Of a DNA stretch of 64,000 nucleotides, positions 46,331 through 55,456 are shown in pieces. The notes beneath the pieces are model-generated. The model did not search any database, was not told the DNA's origin, and was given only the letters and a program-made list of their open reading frames with translations. Made by a program: the position numbers and the translations under genes. Position 1 is the first letter of the stretch; each line of letters starts with the position of its first letter. The stretch spans positions 1 to 64,000 of the forward strand of contig JAXGYV010000002.1 in the NCBI GenBank assembly GCA_040772045.1. Direction: 5' to 3'. Origin of the DNA: JAXGYV01 sp040772045. Its GTDB lineage: Bacteria; Actinomycetota; Thermoleophilia; UBA2241.

Positions 46331-47003
46331 ATATTCCACGGCAAGCTGAATACCGATTCCATGGGAAGGCGAACAGGATTTCACACCAAGGCGAACAGCC
46401 TGGGGAGACGCTGCAGGATCCCCGGCCGACTCGCGGGCAAGCGGCACAAGGACGAGAGGGCGAGGCCACCAGACTTCGACAAGCAAGGTCGGGGAGCTCA
46501 CACCGTCGCGGCCACGCAGCTCGAGCAGCCTATGCGCATTTTCATCAGGTTACGCGGCAAGTGTAGCCAGCGCAGTAACCGAGTCGGCCCTCGCTCGCCC
46601 TCGTTGCGCTCGGCACCGAGAGCCTTGAGCAACTCAACCCGAAGATCTCGGTGATGGCGCGCCTGCTGATTTCGCATATCAGGCTGGCATCGTCGGCAGC
46701 AGGGCTTTTAGCCGGAGCGTTCGGCCCTAAACCGTGTATTGGGCACGCCGTGCTCCCTTTTGAGAGAACACTAAGTTGGATGAGCTACCCCAGCCGCTGC
46801 TTGTCGAGGCCGGGGCGGACGTGTCCCAGGGCAGCACGCCCTTGAGCGTGGGTTATCGCACTCGATGGCCCTCTAAGGGTGTATATCAGGGTAAGGATAC
46901 GGATTCATGGACAGCCGAGCGCCGCTACTGGAAGCTCGGCCTTGACACTGGCTCAATCCGACAAATCGATAGCCGCTCGCTCAGACCGGCCGCTGTCGCC
47001 GAC
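46331..47003. other. 673-bp segment with no recognisable gene
   Basis: All six frames are interrupted or lack family resemblance. The segment has less regular codon-position GC than the flanks. It is bounded by the truncated ABC gene and a broken endonuclease gene, and may be debris of the lost ABC transporter genes. No transposase fragment, terminal repeat or att site could be identified. Confidence 0.5.
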
Positions 47004-47830
47004 TCACCGCAGGCCAAGCACTTCCTGCTCAACGTAACGCTGGAACTCAGCAACGTTGGTGAAAGCCTCGCCCGGTTGGCGGCCTGCAGCATCTCAACGG
47101 CCTGCTGAGCAACAGAGCCACAGGCTCACCCAGTTGGCCTGGAGGCCTTCTGGCCACGCGAGGTCGAGCAAGGCCATGGGCTTGCCGCCTGCGGATCGGC
47201 CACCTCGTAGACGAACTGCCCTCTGAGGCGGCAACCCCTCTGCTCCACGACCCAGCGATGAGCAGTGTCAAGAGCGCCTCCTCTTCCGCGCTTTCCGCGA
47301 TGGCGCCCCAAGATCCGCAACCAGTCTTGCAGCGCGCTTTTCCGGACTGCCCAGCCAGCAGTTGCTCCAGAAAGTTGTTGGGGCGGCAGCGGCGAGAGCG
47401 CGCCGCTCGGCGAGGAATGCTGAGTAGTTCTCGAACTGCCAGAGATCGGGATCCTCGGGGATCCAGCAACCGCACCGCTCCAGGCTGTTTCAGGACGAGG
47501 TACTTCGGCAGGTAGACGGCAGGCTCTTTGGTCTGAGATCTCCAGATTGGTTTCGGTGGTCAGGAAAGTGGGAGATTGGCAAGGGCGTTCACCTCGGCAG
47601 TAGACCAACCGGAGCTCATAGAGCCGCTTGGGGAAGATGGGTGCAACCGGAGCGCCGCAGCTTTGCCCAGGATGTGTTTGGTAGAGCTCAAGGCCGCTAC
47701 CCCGATCGCGCGCGCCATACACACGCGTGAGCATGTAGAGCAGTGGATAGAAGCGAGCGCCCCTGCTCCAGCCCATGAAATCCTCGTGGCTGTACTCGCA
47801 GAGAACCACGACTGCGACGTAGCTGCTCGA
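47004..47830 (-). pseudogene. frameshifted GmrSD-like (DUF262/HNH) endonuclease gene, 3' part
   Basis: Reading across frames on the minus strand recovers FMGWSRGARFYPLLYMLTRV, then an HNH core (LHHIFPK-like, seen as VAPIFPKRLYE in one frame), GWSTAEVNALAN, TTETNLEISD, PEDPDLWQFENYSAFLAERR, NNFLEQLLAG, GQFVYEVADPQ, VALLL and FTNVAEFQRYVEQEVLGLR before TGA at 47004. These match the C-terminal part of GmrSD-type DUF262/HNH proteins involved in restriction of modified DNA. At least six frame changes are needed, so it is non-functional or mis-sequenced. Confidence 0.65.
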
Positions 47831-48232
47831 TCAGGCATCGAGGTTACCGTTGGGCTCCTTTCAGATAGCAGCCGGGGTCTTGGCCGAGAGTGCTCGGAAG
47901 ACCCAGTGTAGCGACCCCACAAGAAAGGTGTGGACGCACCTAGCGGACCTCGCCAGCAGAATGCGAGAGGTAGATCACGGTCCCCCGCAGACGGTCGTGG
48001 GATATCCCGGTCTCGATGAAACCGTTTTCCGTCCTACGCCAGCGCTACTATGCCCTGGCACGGAGAACTCCCTCTCGGCAGGGAGCGTACACGGCAGTGG
48101 AGGGAAAGCTAGCGTTGCGACGACTCAGCCTCGTTTGTAATCACGGCGGCCTTGACGGTTCTGCCTTCATTGCCCGTGGCGGGGAGGCAAGTTCGGACTG
48201 CGGACGTTCCCGGGAGGGGCGCAGAAGAGCAC
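47831..48232. other. 402-bp segment with no recognisable gene
   Basis: The 5' portion of the endonuclease remnant may extend a little into this stretch, but I can read no motif. Short frames on either strand are not convincing. It lies between two pseudogenes facing away from each other. Confidence 0.5.
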
Positions 48233-49310
48233 GCTCACCCTTCATCAACAGACACACCCGACACGACACCGCCCGCGTCCACGGTCTGTCTTCGCGATGT
48301 ATCGAAGGAGCGGTATCGCTCGCCACAGAAGCTCGCGATCTTGGGCACAGACGACTCCTCTCCAGACGATGCCTGCACCGTCTACTACTCCATCGATGGC
48401 AAGAAGACGTGGAAGCAGGGCCGATCGGTCACGGTCAAGGGCCAGGGCAAGCGGGTCATCTGGACCTACGCGGTGGATGCCGCCGGTAACAAAGAGGCGC
48501 CGCACGCCCAAGAGATCCACTTTGACAACACCCCGCCAGTGACAGTCGCCCCTCTCTTCCCCAACAGTCGTCCAGGGCAAGGCGACAACGATCAAGTACC
48601 GCGTTAAAGATGCCTCACCGGCGGCCACCGTCTCCATCCGGCCTCAGCGACCGGCACGGCGCACCTTCTCCGTCGGCGAGGAGTCCTGCAGAATCAGACC
48701 AACAGCTATCGCCTCACCGCCAATCTACCGGGGGGAACGTACACTCTTACACCGTGCGAATGCCAAGGACGCCGCCGGTAACGTGGCCGTCCAGAAGGGG
48801 TCGGGACGCATCACCGTGGTTCCGCTCAGCGTCGCCTACAAGTCGCGCTGCAAGAGCATCAGCTCGTCCTTGACAGGAACGCAACCTCAGCTAGTCGGCA
48901 GGAAGTACGTGCTGCGGGGCAGGTCTTCCAGATACAGGACGCTGGACCTGATCAGTACTGGACCGAGTTCGAGGAATTCGATGTCCAACCGCGCACGCAA
49001 ATCCTGCTCATCACCAGCCTCGATACGGCGTCTACACCGATGAGGTCGCCGCCGTTTTCGAGGCAACATGAAAACGCATCTATGAGGACGACATCATCAC
49101 CATTTGGGGTGAGAAGCCGGCTCGTACAGCTATGAGAGCGTGGCCGGATGGACCATCACCGTGCCCCTCATACGCATCGGGTACTTCGCGAAATAGTGCA
49201 CAAGCACGGATCAGATACAGATCGAGGCCCCGATGCTTCGACCACAGAGGCGTGCGGCACCCCATTGCCGACCGGTTTCTTCAGCATCATCGCAGACGGT
49301 GTTTCCGGGG
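48233..49310 (+). pseudogene. frameshifted surface protein gene with Ig-like repeats
   Basis: One frame gives TPDTTPPASTVCLRDVSKE, then DDSSPDDACTVYYSIDGKK, WTYAVDAAGNKEAP and DNTPPVTVAP, a repeat found in secreted bacterial Ig-like domains. A second frame continues TVVQGKATTIKYRVKDASPA, a third NQTNSYRLTANLPGGTYT, and the second resumes with AKDAAGNVAVQKGSGRITVV. The C-terminal part can only be followed in pieces. The intact gene would have encoded an exported repeat protein. The frequent frame changes match those in the neighbouring endonuclease remnant. Confidence 0.6.
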
Positions 49311-49507
49311 GGTAGTAGAGACGCGTCCGGATGCCGAGGATCGAGCGCAGTGACTCGCTCAAGGCGCCAGCACTTGATCGCTCTGAGGATCCTGCGCGGA
49401 AAACGCCGTCGGAGGCGCTTGAGCGACGCCCGGCGACAGAGCGAGCAGCCGGCCCGCCCTGCACAGGAGGGCCGGCTGCGTAGAGGGAAAATCCCCGCCA
49501 TCTAGGA

Positions 49508-49592
49508 AGCCGAAGGTGGGAATCGAACCCACACCCCGCGTGAACGGACCGATTTTGAGTCCGGCGCGTCTGCCAGTTCCGGCCACTTCGGC
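49508..49592 (-). tRNA. tRNA-Leu (CAA), degenerate or mis-sequenced
   Basis: The minus strand shows acceptor stem GCCGAAG/CTTCGGC, anticodon loop CTCAAAA (anticodon CAA) and an intact T arm GTGGG-TTCGATT-CCCAC. The anticodon stem does not pair properly (CCGGA with TCGGT); one added C would restore five pairs. There is an apparent extra C in the D arm (TGGCCGG) and an extra G before the T arm. The discriminator is T instead of A, and CCA is not encoded. It may be a pseudo-tRNA or contain sequence errors. Confidence 0.75.
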
Positions 49593-49732
49593 CTGTTGCG
49601 GTCCCAGAACACGCGAAGTGTACGTGACGGACCGGATGTTGGCCAAGCCGGTAGACGAGACGGGGCCGCGGCGGCGAAGCTGCCGGCCGCGGCCCCGTAC
49701 GCTTCCCGCGTTACAGACTGCTTAGAACGTGC

Positions 49733-50653
49733 TTAGAACGCCCGCCAGTACGTATTCGGCCACATGCGCCGCGCCCATCCGCTACGGATGGCGTACGCCG
49801 TCGCCCAAATCTGCGCGCCGCCGTTGTAAATACCGAATCGGCGGTAGGGATTCCACGCCCCGTACCAGGTGCTCCGGCAGTACTGGAACAGGCCCAAGTA
49901 CAGACCGCCACATCCGCGAGCGTGGGCTCGCCCCGACGACTCGAACATCATCAGCCGGTACAGCCCGGCGGCGCTGATGCGATACCGCTTGGCGGCCGTC
50001 TTGATGACGTATCTCCACGACCCCCGCACGCGCTGCATCGGATGGTTCACCAGCCAGCGGGCCTTACGCACCCTCTCCTTCTGTTGGCGGATGAGCCGCG
50101 ACAGACGGCGGATCTGCGTACGCGCCGCGGTGGCCCGGGCCGTGGCCGCGGCCATCACATCGGCGGTCGAAACAGCAGCGGCTGCGGAGGCCTCGCTGCC
50201 GGAAGCGGCCGCCGGATCGGTGGCGGTAGCGCCGACATCGCCTCCGACCGCGGTCTCCCCACTGGACGGATCACTGGACGGATCGGTGGGGACGGAGTCG
50301 GAGGGAGTGGAGTCGGTGGGGACGGGGTCGGAGGAAGTGGTGCCGGCGGAAGTGCTACTCCCAGCACTACCATCGCCGGCAGTAGGGCTGGCGGTGGTGA
50401 CGGAGACCGTCACCAGGGAGGGCGTACTCGCGGCCGGATCCGTAGCGGACGCGAGCACGGCGGTCGCTGAGCGAAGCGCCGCGCGAGCGGCGGCGAGCTG
50501 TGCTCTGAGGCTCGCGAGGCGGGTAACCGCCCGATCGAGCCTCGCTCGCAACTCGGCGCGGGTCGCGGCCTCACTCGGCGGCGCGGCGATGAGCGCGGTC
50601 GAGAGGGCGCTAAACAGGAAGAGGGCCAGAATGGCGCATCGACATCGTGCCAC
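49733..50653 (-). CDS. secreted lytic-transglycosylase-like protein
   Basis: 306 residues from the GTG at 50653 (AGG 5 nt upstream). A signal peptide (CAILALFLFSALSTALIAAPPSEA) is followed by an alpha-helical coiled coil (about 30-65), a Ser/Thr/Pro/Asp-rich linker, a second helical stretch and an SLT-like domain. The domain starts KTAAKRYRISAAGLYRLMMF and has the catalytic Glu in FESSGRAHA, then GLYLGLFQY and YNGGAQIWATAYAI. It should cleave or remodel peptidoglycan outside the cell. The linker is encoded by short low-complexity repeats. Confidence 0.85.
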   Translation of the reverse strand: MARCRCAILALFLFSALSTALIAAPPSEAATRAELRARLDRAVTRLASLRAQLAAARAALRSATAVLASATDPAASTPSLVTVSVTTASPTAGDGSAGSSTSAGTTSSDPVPTDSTPSDSVPTDPSSDPSSGETAVGGDVGATATDPAAASGSEASAAAAVSTADVMAAATARATAARTQIRRLSRLIRQQKERVRKARWLVNHPMQRVRGSWRYVIKTAAKRYRISAAGLYRLMMFESSGRAHARGCGGLYLGLFQYCRSTWYGAWNPYRRFGIYNGGAQIWATAYAIRSGWARRMWPNTYWRAF

Positions 50654-50995
50654 AACTGCCTTTCGACGGTGTTTGCCCGTGCGACAGCGGGTACTCCCTG
50701 TGTCGCGGGCCGGTCGGCGCCCTCTCCTCACAACCACCCCCTGGAGAGCCACACGCATGCGGACCACGCATGTGTGCGCGGCTCTTTGCGGGAAAGTGAA
50801 GGGGGGAAACGCGAGGGGGGCGCACCAGATGTGTTGTCGGGGCAGGAGTCAAGCACATCCGGGACGCCGGTGCAACCGCGCGCAGCAGCGAGAATCCGCG
50901 GGCGCCGCGGTTCCGCGGCGCGTGAGCCGACGGCCTCTGTCGGCGACAATCAGCGCGCGCGGTCTCGCGCGTGGCCTACCGAAGGAGCCGCATCT
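50654..50995. other. 342-bp divergent intergenic region with hairpins
   Basis: It separates the transglycosylase gene (-) from the small membrane protein gene (+). An imperfect hairpin spans 50745-50785 (AGAGCC...GGCTCT with inner CGCATG-type pairs), and a CCGCGG-rich inverted repeat lies near 50904-50920. Genes of this kind sometimes carry a cyclic-di-AMP riboswitch, but I could not match its conserved parts. Confidence 0.45.
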
Positions 50996-51415
50996 ATGAG
51001 CGCACCACCGTCGGCAGAAGAGCAGAAGGCCCACCGACAACTGTTGCTCCAGCAGTGGCAGCGCGCCACAACTATCCTCGGCATCGCCGCTTTCACGCTG
51101 GGCGCCGCCGTGCCGTACGTGGCGCTGGTCCTCGTCAACCGCCACTCGGATCTGGGCATCCCCGACCGCGTCGGTCAGACATGGCTCACTCTTCTGGTCG
51201 CCGGGTGGTTCGCCGCACTCGTCACCGGCGTGTACACGGTGGCCACGGCGCCGGGGATACAGCGAGAGTCCCGCGCCGCCTGGATCGTCGCCCTGGTGAT
51301 CCCCCCCTCCACCGTGCTCGCCGCGGTCGCCTTCGGCTACACACGGCGCCGAACACTCCGCGACGAGGTGGTGGCCTTGGAGATCCTCCCCCGGCGCTTC
51401 TGGCGGCGCCGGTAG
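50996..51415 (+). CDS. small membrane protein of unknown function
   Basis: 139 residues from the ATG at 50996, preceded by AAGGAG about 9 nt upstream. Three hydrophobic stretches (about 30-52, 66-88 and 98-117) predict three transmembrane helices. A basic motif YTRRRTLRDE follows the last one. I recognise no family. It precedes the flippase-like gene by about 210 bp on the same strand. Confidence 0.6.
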   Translation: MSAPPSAEEQKAHRQLLLQQWQRATTILGIAAFTLGAAVPYVALVLVNRHSDLGIPDRVGQTWLTLLVAGWFAALVTGVYTVATAPGIQRESRAAWIVALVIPPSTVLAAVAFGYTRRRTLRDEVVALEILPRRFWRRR

Positions 51416-51626
51416 CGGACCCCGCTCGAGCAAGAGGCAGGGGGAACACGAGGGCGTAGGCTCATGTGATACCGTGCTGTGGGCTGCCGTCCTCTCTCGC
51501 CGCACAGCCCGCGGCGCACGTGGGGCTCGTGCCACACGGACGGGATGTCGATACCCCATCCGTGCCGCCGGACACTAACGAACGAGCTGCGGAGGTTCCA
51601 GCATCGGCAGGACACTGCGAACCCTC

Positions 51627-52808
51627 ATGGTGTTCGCCATCCTGGGCGTGGCGTTCTACTTCCTGCTGCCCCAGGTCACACAAGCGACCAACGCCTTCAC
51701 CCTCATGCTCAAGGGCAACTACTGGCTCCTCGGGCTGGCCGTGCTCCTCGAGATGTCCGCGCTCCTCTGCTACGCCAGTCTCACGCGCTTCGTCTTCCAC
51801 TCGCTGCGCGCGGAGCTCCGCTTGTGGCTCGTGCTGCGCATCACGCTCGCCGGCTTCGCCGCCAGCCGCATCTTCTCCGTGGGCGGCATCGGCGGATTCG
51901 TCGTCACGTACAAGGCACTCGCCCGACGTGGCGTGTCGCGCTCCATCGCCGTAGTGGCCGTGGCTACGCAGCAGTTCTTCAACTACATCGTCCTGTGGAT
52001 CATCTTCTTCAGCTCGTTGCTGTACCTGCTCGCCAAGGGTCGTGGCTCGGCGGCCGGTGCTACGTTTGCCATCGTCTGCATCGGCTTGATCTTGGGTCAT
52101 CTGGCCTACCTGATCTACCTCTACAACCACCCCACCACACTGCGCCGTCGCGCGCGTCAGCTCGCCAAGATAGTCAACCGCGCCCGGCGGCGTACCGTGA
52201 TCGCCGTCAGCCGGATCGACGAATGGGTCGACAACCTGCGCGCCGGCATCCGGCCGATGACCGCCCGGCGCGGGGCTATCCGCACCAACGCACTCTTCGC
52301 CGCCCTCTGGTGGTCGTGCGACATCCTGTGCCTGTTCACGGTCTTTCAGGCCTACGGTTACACCATCCATCTGGCTCCGCTCCTGGTCGCCCATTCCATG
52401 GCGTACACCGTGGCCACGTTCGTGCCCACGCCGGGCGGCCTGGGCACTGTTGAGGCGCTCCTGCTGGCGCTCTTCGCCGGCTTCCGCGTGCCGGCCGACG
52501 TATCGGTGGCCAGCGTCCTCGTCTACCGCCTCATCAACTTCTGGCTACCGATCCCCTTTGGGACCGTCGCGTACCTCACCATCCGCAAGGCCGAGAGGGC
52601 GGAGGAGAGCGGGACGCTGAACGGGACGCTCGCGGTCACAGCCCCGGCGAGCGCGGCCGCGCCGGCGAGCACGCAGAACACGTCTCGGGCAGCGGAAGCG
52701 AGCGAACCGGCGAAGGCGAGCGGGCCGGCGGACAGCGCGCGACGGCCAGAGGAGGCCGCGGCCGAAGCGGATCAGCCGGCCGAGGAGAGGCGCAGCGTGG
52801 AACCCTGA
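51627..52808 (+). CDS. MprF-N/YbhN-type flippase-like membrane protein (UPF0104)
   Basis: At least 393 residues with about eight transmembrane helices. LPG-synthase-type motifs are FAASRIFSVGGIGGFVVTYKAL and ATFVPTPGGLGTVEALLLALF. The C-terminal 75 residues are an Ala/Glu-rich soluble tail. The ATG at 51627 lacks a ribosome site. GGAGG at 51591 lies 7 nt before an in-frame ATC (51603), which would add the basic peptide IGRTLRTL expected before the first helix, so a non-ATG start is possible. The family moves lipids across the membrane. Its 3' end overlaps hisI. Confidence 0.8.
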   Translation: MVFAILGVAFYFLLPQVTQATNAFTLMLKGNYWLLGLAVLLEMSALLCYASLTRFVFHSLRAELRLWLVLRITLAGFAASRIFSVGGIGGFVVTYKALARRGVSRSIAVVAVATQQFFNYIVLWIIFFSSLLYLLAKGRGSAAGATFAIVCIGLILGHLAYLIYLYNHPTTLRRRARQLAKIVNRARRRTVIAVSRIDEWVDNLRAGIRPMTARRGAIRTNALFAALWWSCDILCLFTVFQAYGYTIHLAPLLVAHSMAYTVATFVPTPGGLGTVEALLLALFAGFRVPADVSVASVLVYRLINFWLPIPFGTVAYLTIRKAERAEESGTLNGTLAVTAPASAAAPASTQNTSRAAEASEPAKASGPADSARRPEEAAAEADQPAEERRSVEP

Positions 52809-53143
52809 CTAGCCTCGGCGTCGAAGCAGCTCTCGGCGCCGGTGTGGCAGGCGGGTCCGGCGGGCTCGACCTCCAGCAGCACCGTATCGTGATCGCAGTC
52901 GAGGCTGATGGCCCGTACCCGCTGGACGTTGCCGCTGGTGGCACCCTTGTGCCACAGCTCGTCGCGGCTGCGGCTCCAGAAATGCGCCTCGCCCGTGGCG
53001 AGCGTGCGGCGCAGAGCTTGCTCGTTGGCGTAGGCGAGCATGAGCACGCGGCCGGTGCTCTCGTGCTGGACGATGCACGGGACTAAACCGCGAGCGTCGT
53101 AGCGGACGCGAGCGAGGAGATCTTCGGCGGCGAGAGGGTCCAC
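52772..53143 (-). CDS. hisI: phosphoribosyl-AMP cyclohydrolase
   Basis: 123 residues with a GTG start 10 bp after deoC. Motifs are LVPCIVQHESTGRVLMLAYA, HFWSRSRDELWHKGATSGN, and the metal-binding ISLDCDHDTVLLEVEP with Cys and Asp ligands, followed by GPACHTGAESCF. It catalyses the third step of histidine synthesis. No HisE domain or other his gene is adjacent. No ribosome site is seen, so reinitiation after deoC is likely. The gene overlaps the convergent flippase-like gene by 37 bp. Confidence 0.95.
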   Translation of the reverse strand: MDPLAAEDLLARVRYDARGLVPCIVQHESTGRVLMLAYANEQALRRTLATGEAHFWSRSRDELWHKGATSGNVQRVRAISLDCDHDTVLLEVEPAGPACHTGAESCFDAEASQGSTLRLSSAG

Positions 53144-53152
53144 GGAGGAAGG

Positions 53153-53854
53153 TCAGAGTGCCTGGCGTTCGCCCAGGAAGTCGCGCATGATCTGTACCCC
53201 GGCGCTGGTGCCAATGCGAGCCGCCCCGGCGTTGATCATCAGCGCGGCGTCCGCATACGTGCGGATGCCACCCGACGCCTTTACGCCAACGTGCTCGGCC
53301 AGGCAGTCGCGCATGAGCTCCACGTCGCGCACGGTGGCGCCCTTAGGCCCTACGCCCGTAGACGTTTTCACGAAATCGGCACCGGCGGTTTCCACGACCT
53401 TGCAGGCGAGCTTCTTCAACTTCTGGCTGAGGTAGCACGTCTCGACGATCACCTTGACGATGACCGCGCCCTTGCCCGAGTTGACCGAATGCACGCGCGC
53501 GGCGTGCACGATCCGGCGGAGCTCGTCGCGCACGAACATCACGTCTCCCGAGAGCATAGCCGGGATGTTCATGACCACGTCCAGCTCGTCGGCACCGTGC
53601 GCGACCGCCTCCTCGGCGGCCACCACCTTGGCTCGCGTACAGTCGGCGCCATAGGGAAACGAGATGACCGAGGACACTTTAACATCCAACCCCGAGAGCC
53701 GGTGGGCAGCGAGCGGCACCCAGTGCGGAAACAGGCATACCGCGGCAAAGTGGTACTGCGCAGCCTCGTCACACAGACGCTCTACATCCGCCGCCACGGC
53801 TTCTGGACGCAACAGCGTATGATCGATTGTCTTCGCTAGTTCCTCGGCGTGCAT
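53153..53854 (-). CDS. deoC: deoxyribose-phosphate aldolase
   Basis: 233 residues, class I aldolase barrel. It opens IDHTLLRPEAVAADV. The active site includes ELDVVMNIPAM, the Lys of VIVKVIVET, the Schiff-base Lys of GADFVKTSTG, and GVKASGGIRTYADA. It splits 2-deoxyribose 5-phosphate to acetaldehyde and glyceraldehyde 3-phosphate in nucleoside breakdown, which fits the nearby cytidine deaminase gene. It is separated from era by about 208 bp. Confidence 0.97.
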   Translation of the reverse strand: MHAEELAKTIDHTLLRPEAVAADVERLCDEAAQYHFAAVCLFPHWVPLAAHRLSGLDVKVSSVISFPYGADCTRAKVVAAEEAVAHGADELDVVMNIPAMLSGDVMFVRDELRRIVHAARVHSVNSGKGAVIVKVIVETCYLSQKLKKLACKVVETAGADFVKTSTGVGPKGATVRDVELMRDCLAEHVGVKASGGIRTYADAALMINAGAARIGTSAGVQIMRDFLGERQAL

Positions 53855-54062
53855 AGACGAGATGCCTCTTCGATACGGCGGGGACGAAGTGGGGACGTTG
53901 CCACGATACGTAACTCCAGCCCGACTTGCAGCATATCACAGCGCCAGGCTCGCGTGGCCCGAGCATCTCTGGCGCCGTCCGTGACGCGTCTCCGCGAGCG
54001 GAAACGAGTCACCCGTGGAGCATGCGGGTGCGAAGCGCGGACGCGCGGGCGGCGCGGCGGAC

Positions 54063-54980
54063 TCAGAGGATGCGTTCCACAAACGCGTCGTCGCGCCGCC
54101 AGTGCTTACGTACCTTGACGCGCAGCGACAGGAACACGTGGACACCCACGATGGCCTCGATCTCACGCCGGGCGGCGCTACCGATCTGTTTGACGAGCGC
54201 GCCGCCCTTGCCGATCAGGATGCCCTTCTGCGACTCGGTCTCCACCACCAGCAAGGCCTCGATCTCCAGCAGGGGACGGCCGCGACGTTCCTCCAGCGAC
54301 TGTACCTCCACGGCGATCGCGTGCGGCACCTCCTCCCTGGTTCGGCGCAGCGCTTGTTCGCGGATGAGCTCGCCGACCAGCAGCTCGAGCGGCTGATCGG
54401 TGCTCTCGCCGGCGGGGAAGTACCGCGGCCCCTCCGGCAGAGCGGCTACCAGTGCCTTCAGCACGGCGGGCAAGTTCTGGCCGGTCAGCGCGCTCACCGG
54501 CAGCACGTCGGCCGCCGGCGCCAGCTCACGGGCGCGCGCCAGCACCTTCGGGAGCTGCATCGCGGGCACCAGATCGACCTTGTTGGCGACGATCACGGTC
54601 GGGGCAGACGAGGCGGCGACGGCGGCCAGGATGAAGCGGTCGCCGCCGCCGAACGGCTCCGCCGCGTTGAGCACCACCAGAGCGGCATCTACCTCCTCCA
54701 GCGCGTCGTTCACGGTACGCTGCATGCGCGCGGTGAGGGCATCGAACGGACGCTGGAACCCCGGCAGATCGAGCAGCACGAGCTGGTACTCGGCGGCGCT
54801 CACCACGCCGGCGATGCGCCGCCGCGTAGTTTGCGCCCGGTCGCTCACGATGCTCACCTTCTCGCCGACCAAGCGGTTGACCATAGTTGACTTGCCGACG
54901 TTCGGCCGTCCGAGGACAGCGGCGAAGCCCGAGCGGAAACCGGACGGCCGGGCCTCTCGCTCTCCGCCGCTCATGTTCAC
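54063..54980 (-). CDS. era: GTPase Era, ribosome assembly
   Basis: 305 residues from the GTG at 54980 that overlaps the cdd stop (GTGA); an ATG two codons later is the alternative. The G domain has GRPNVGKST (G1), QTTRRRI (G2), LLDLPGF (G3, where DTPG is usual), NKVD (G4) and VSAL (G5). The C-terminal KH domain contains GILIGKGGALVKQIGSAARR. Era binds 16S rRNA during 30S maturation. The G3 change from DTPG to DLPG is worth noting but is within tolerated variation. Confidence 0.95.
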   Translation of the reverse strand: MNMSGGEREARPSGFRSGFAAVLGRPNVGKSTMVNRLVGEKVSIVSDRAQTTRRRIAGVVSAAEYQLVLLDLPGFQRPFDALTARMQRTVNDALEEVDAALVVLNAAEPFGGGDRFILAAVAASSAPTVIVANKVDLVPAMQLPKVLARARELAPAADVLPVSALTGQNLPAVLKALVAALPEGPRYFPAGESTDQPLELLVGELIREQALRRTREEVPHAIAVEVQSLEERRGRPLLEIEALLVVETESQKGILIGKGGALVKQIGSAARREIEAIVGVHVFLSLRVKVRKHWRRDDAFVERIL

Positions 54981-55420
54981 GGCTCCGCCGTCGCGGAGCG
55001 GCGGAACGGCACGCGCAGGAGCTCGGTGAGCCGGAAGACGCGCACCTCGCCAGCTACCTGCGCGACTATCAGCGGGTCGCCGAACTCGCTCAGCGCCTGC
55101 AGGCAGACGCCGCAGGGGACCGCGTCGCCAGATGGTGAGGCCACGGCGACCGCCGCCACGTCGCGGCCGCCGGCGGTCACGTACGCGCCGAGCGCTGCGC
55201 GCTCAGCGCACAACCCGGCCGGAGAGGCCGCGCTCTCGACGTTGACGCCCGTGGCCTCCCGGCCCCCGGAGCCCCTGATGATCGCTCCCACCCGGAAGCC
55301 CGAATAGGGCGCGTAGGCCGACTGGGCCACCGCCAGAGCTCGCTCCCACAGCGCACGTTCCTCGGCGAGTGGCTCTCGCCCCGCGAGCTCCCGCTCCACG
55401 CCTTGCTCGGTCTGCCGCAT
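54977..55420 (-). CDS. cdd: cytidine deaminase
   Basis: 147 residues. The zinc and catalytic motifs are NVESAASPAGLCAERAA (CAE) and PCGVCLQALSEFGD (PCxxC). YAPYSGFRVGAII is the substrate-binding segment. It deaminates cytidine and deoxycytidine in pyrimidine salvage. The order dgkA-cdd-era is common in Gram-positive bacteria. It lies 36 bp after the DgkA-PAP2 gene. Confidence 0.96.
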   Translation of the reverse strand: MRQTEQGVERELAGREPLAEERALWERALAVAQSAYAPYSGFRVGAIIRGSGGREATGVNVESAASPAGLCAERAALGAYVTAGGRDVAAVAVASPSGDAVPCGVCLQALSEFGDPLIVAQVAGEVRVFRLTELLRVPFRRSATAEP

Positions 55421-55456
55421 GATTTGCTCTATCTCCTCGCCTCGGAACGGTCCGCC

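Noticed and set aside
46331..47003. Insertion-sequence remnant
   Set aside because: No transposase motif, terminal inverted repeat or target duplication could be found.
50215..50345. Short GC-rich tandem repeats resembling a repeat array
   Set aside because: They encode the Ser/Thr/Pro/Asp linker of the transglycosylase, are irregular in length and have no spacers, so they are not a CRISPR array.
50654..50850. Possible cyclic-di-AMP riboswitch upstream of the transglycosylase gene
   Set aside because: Hairpins are present, but the conserved blocks of that riboswitch could not be found; a covariance search would be needed.
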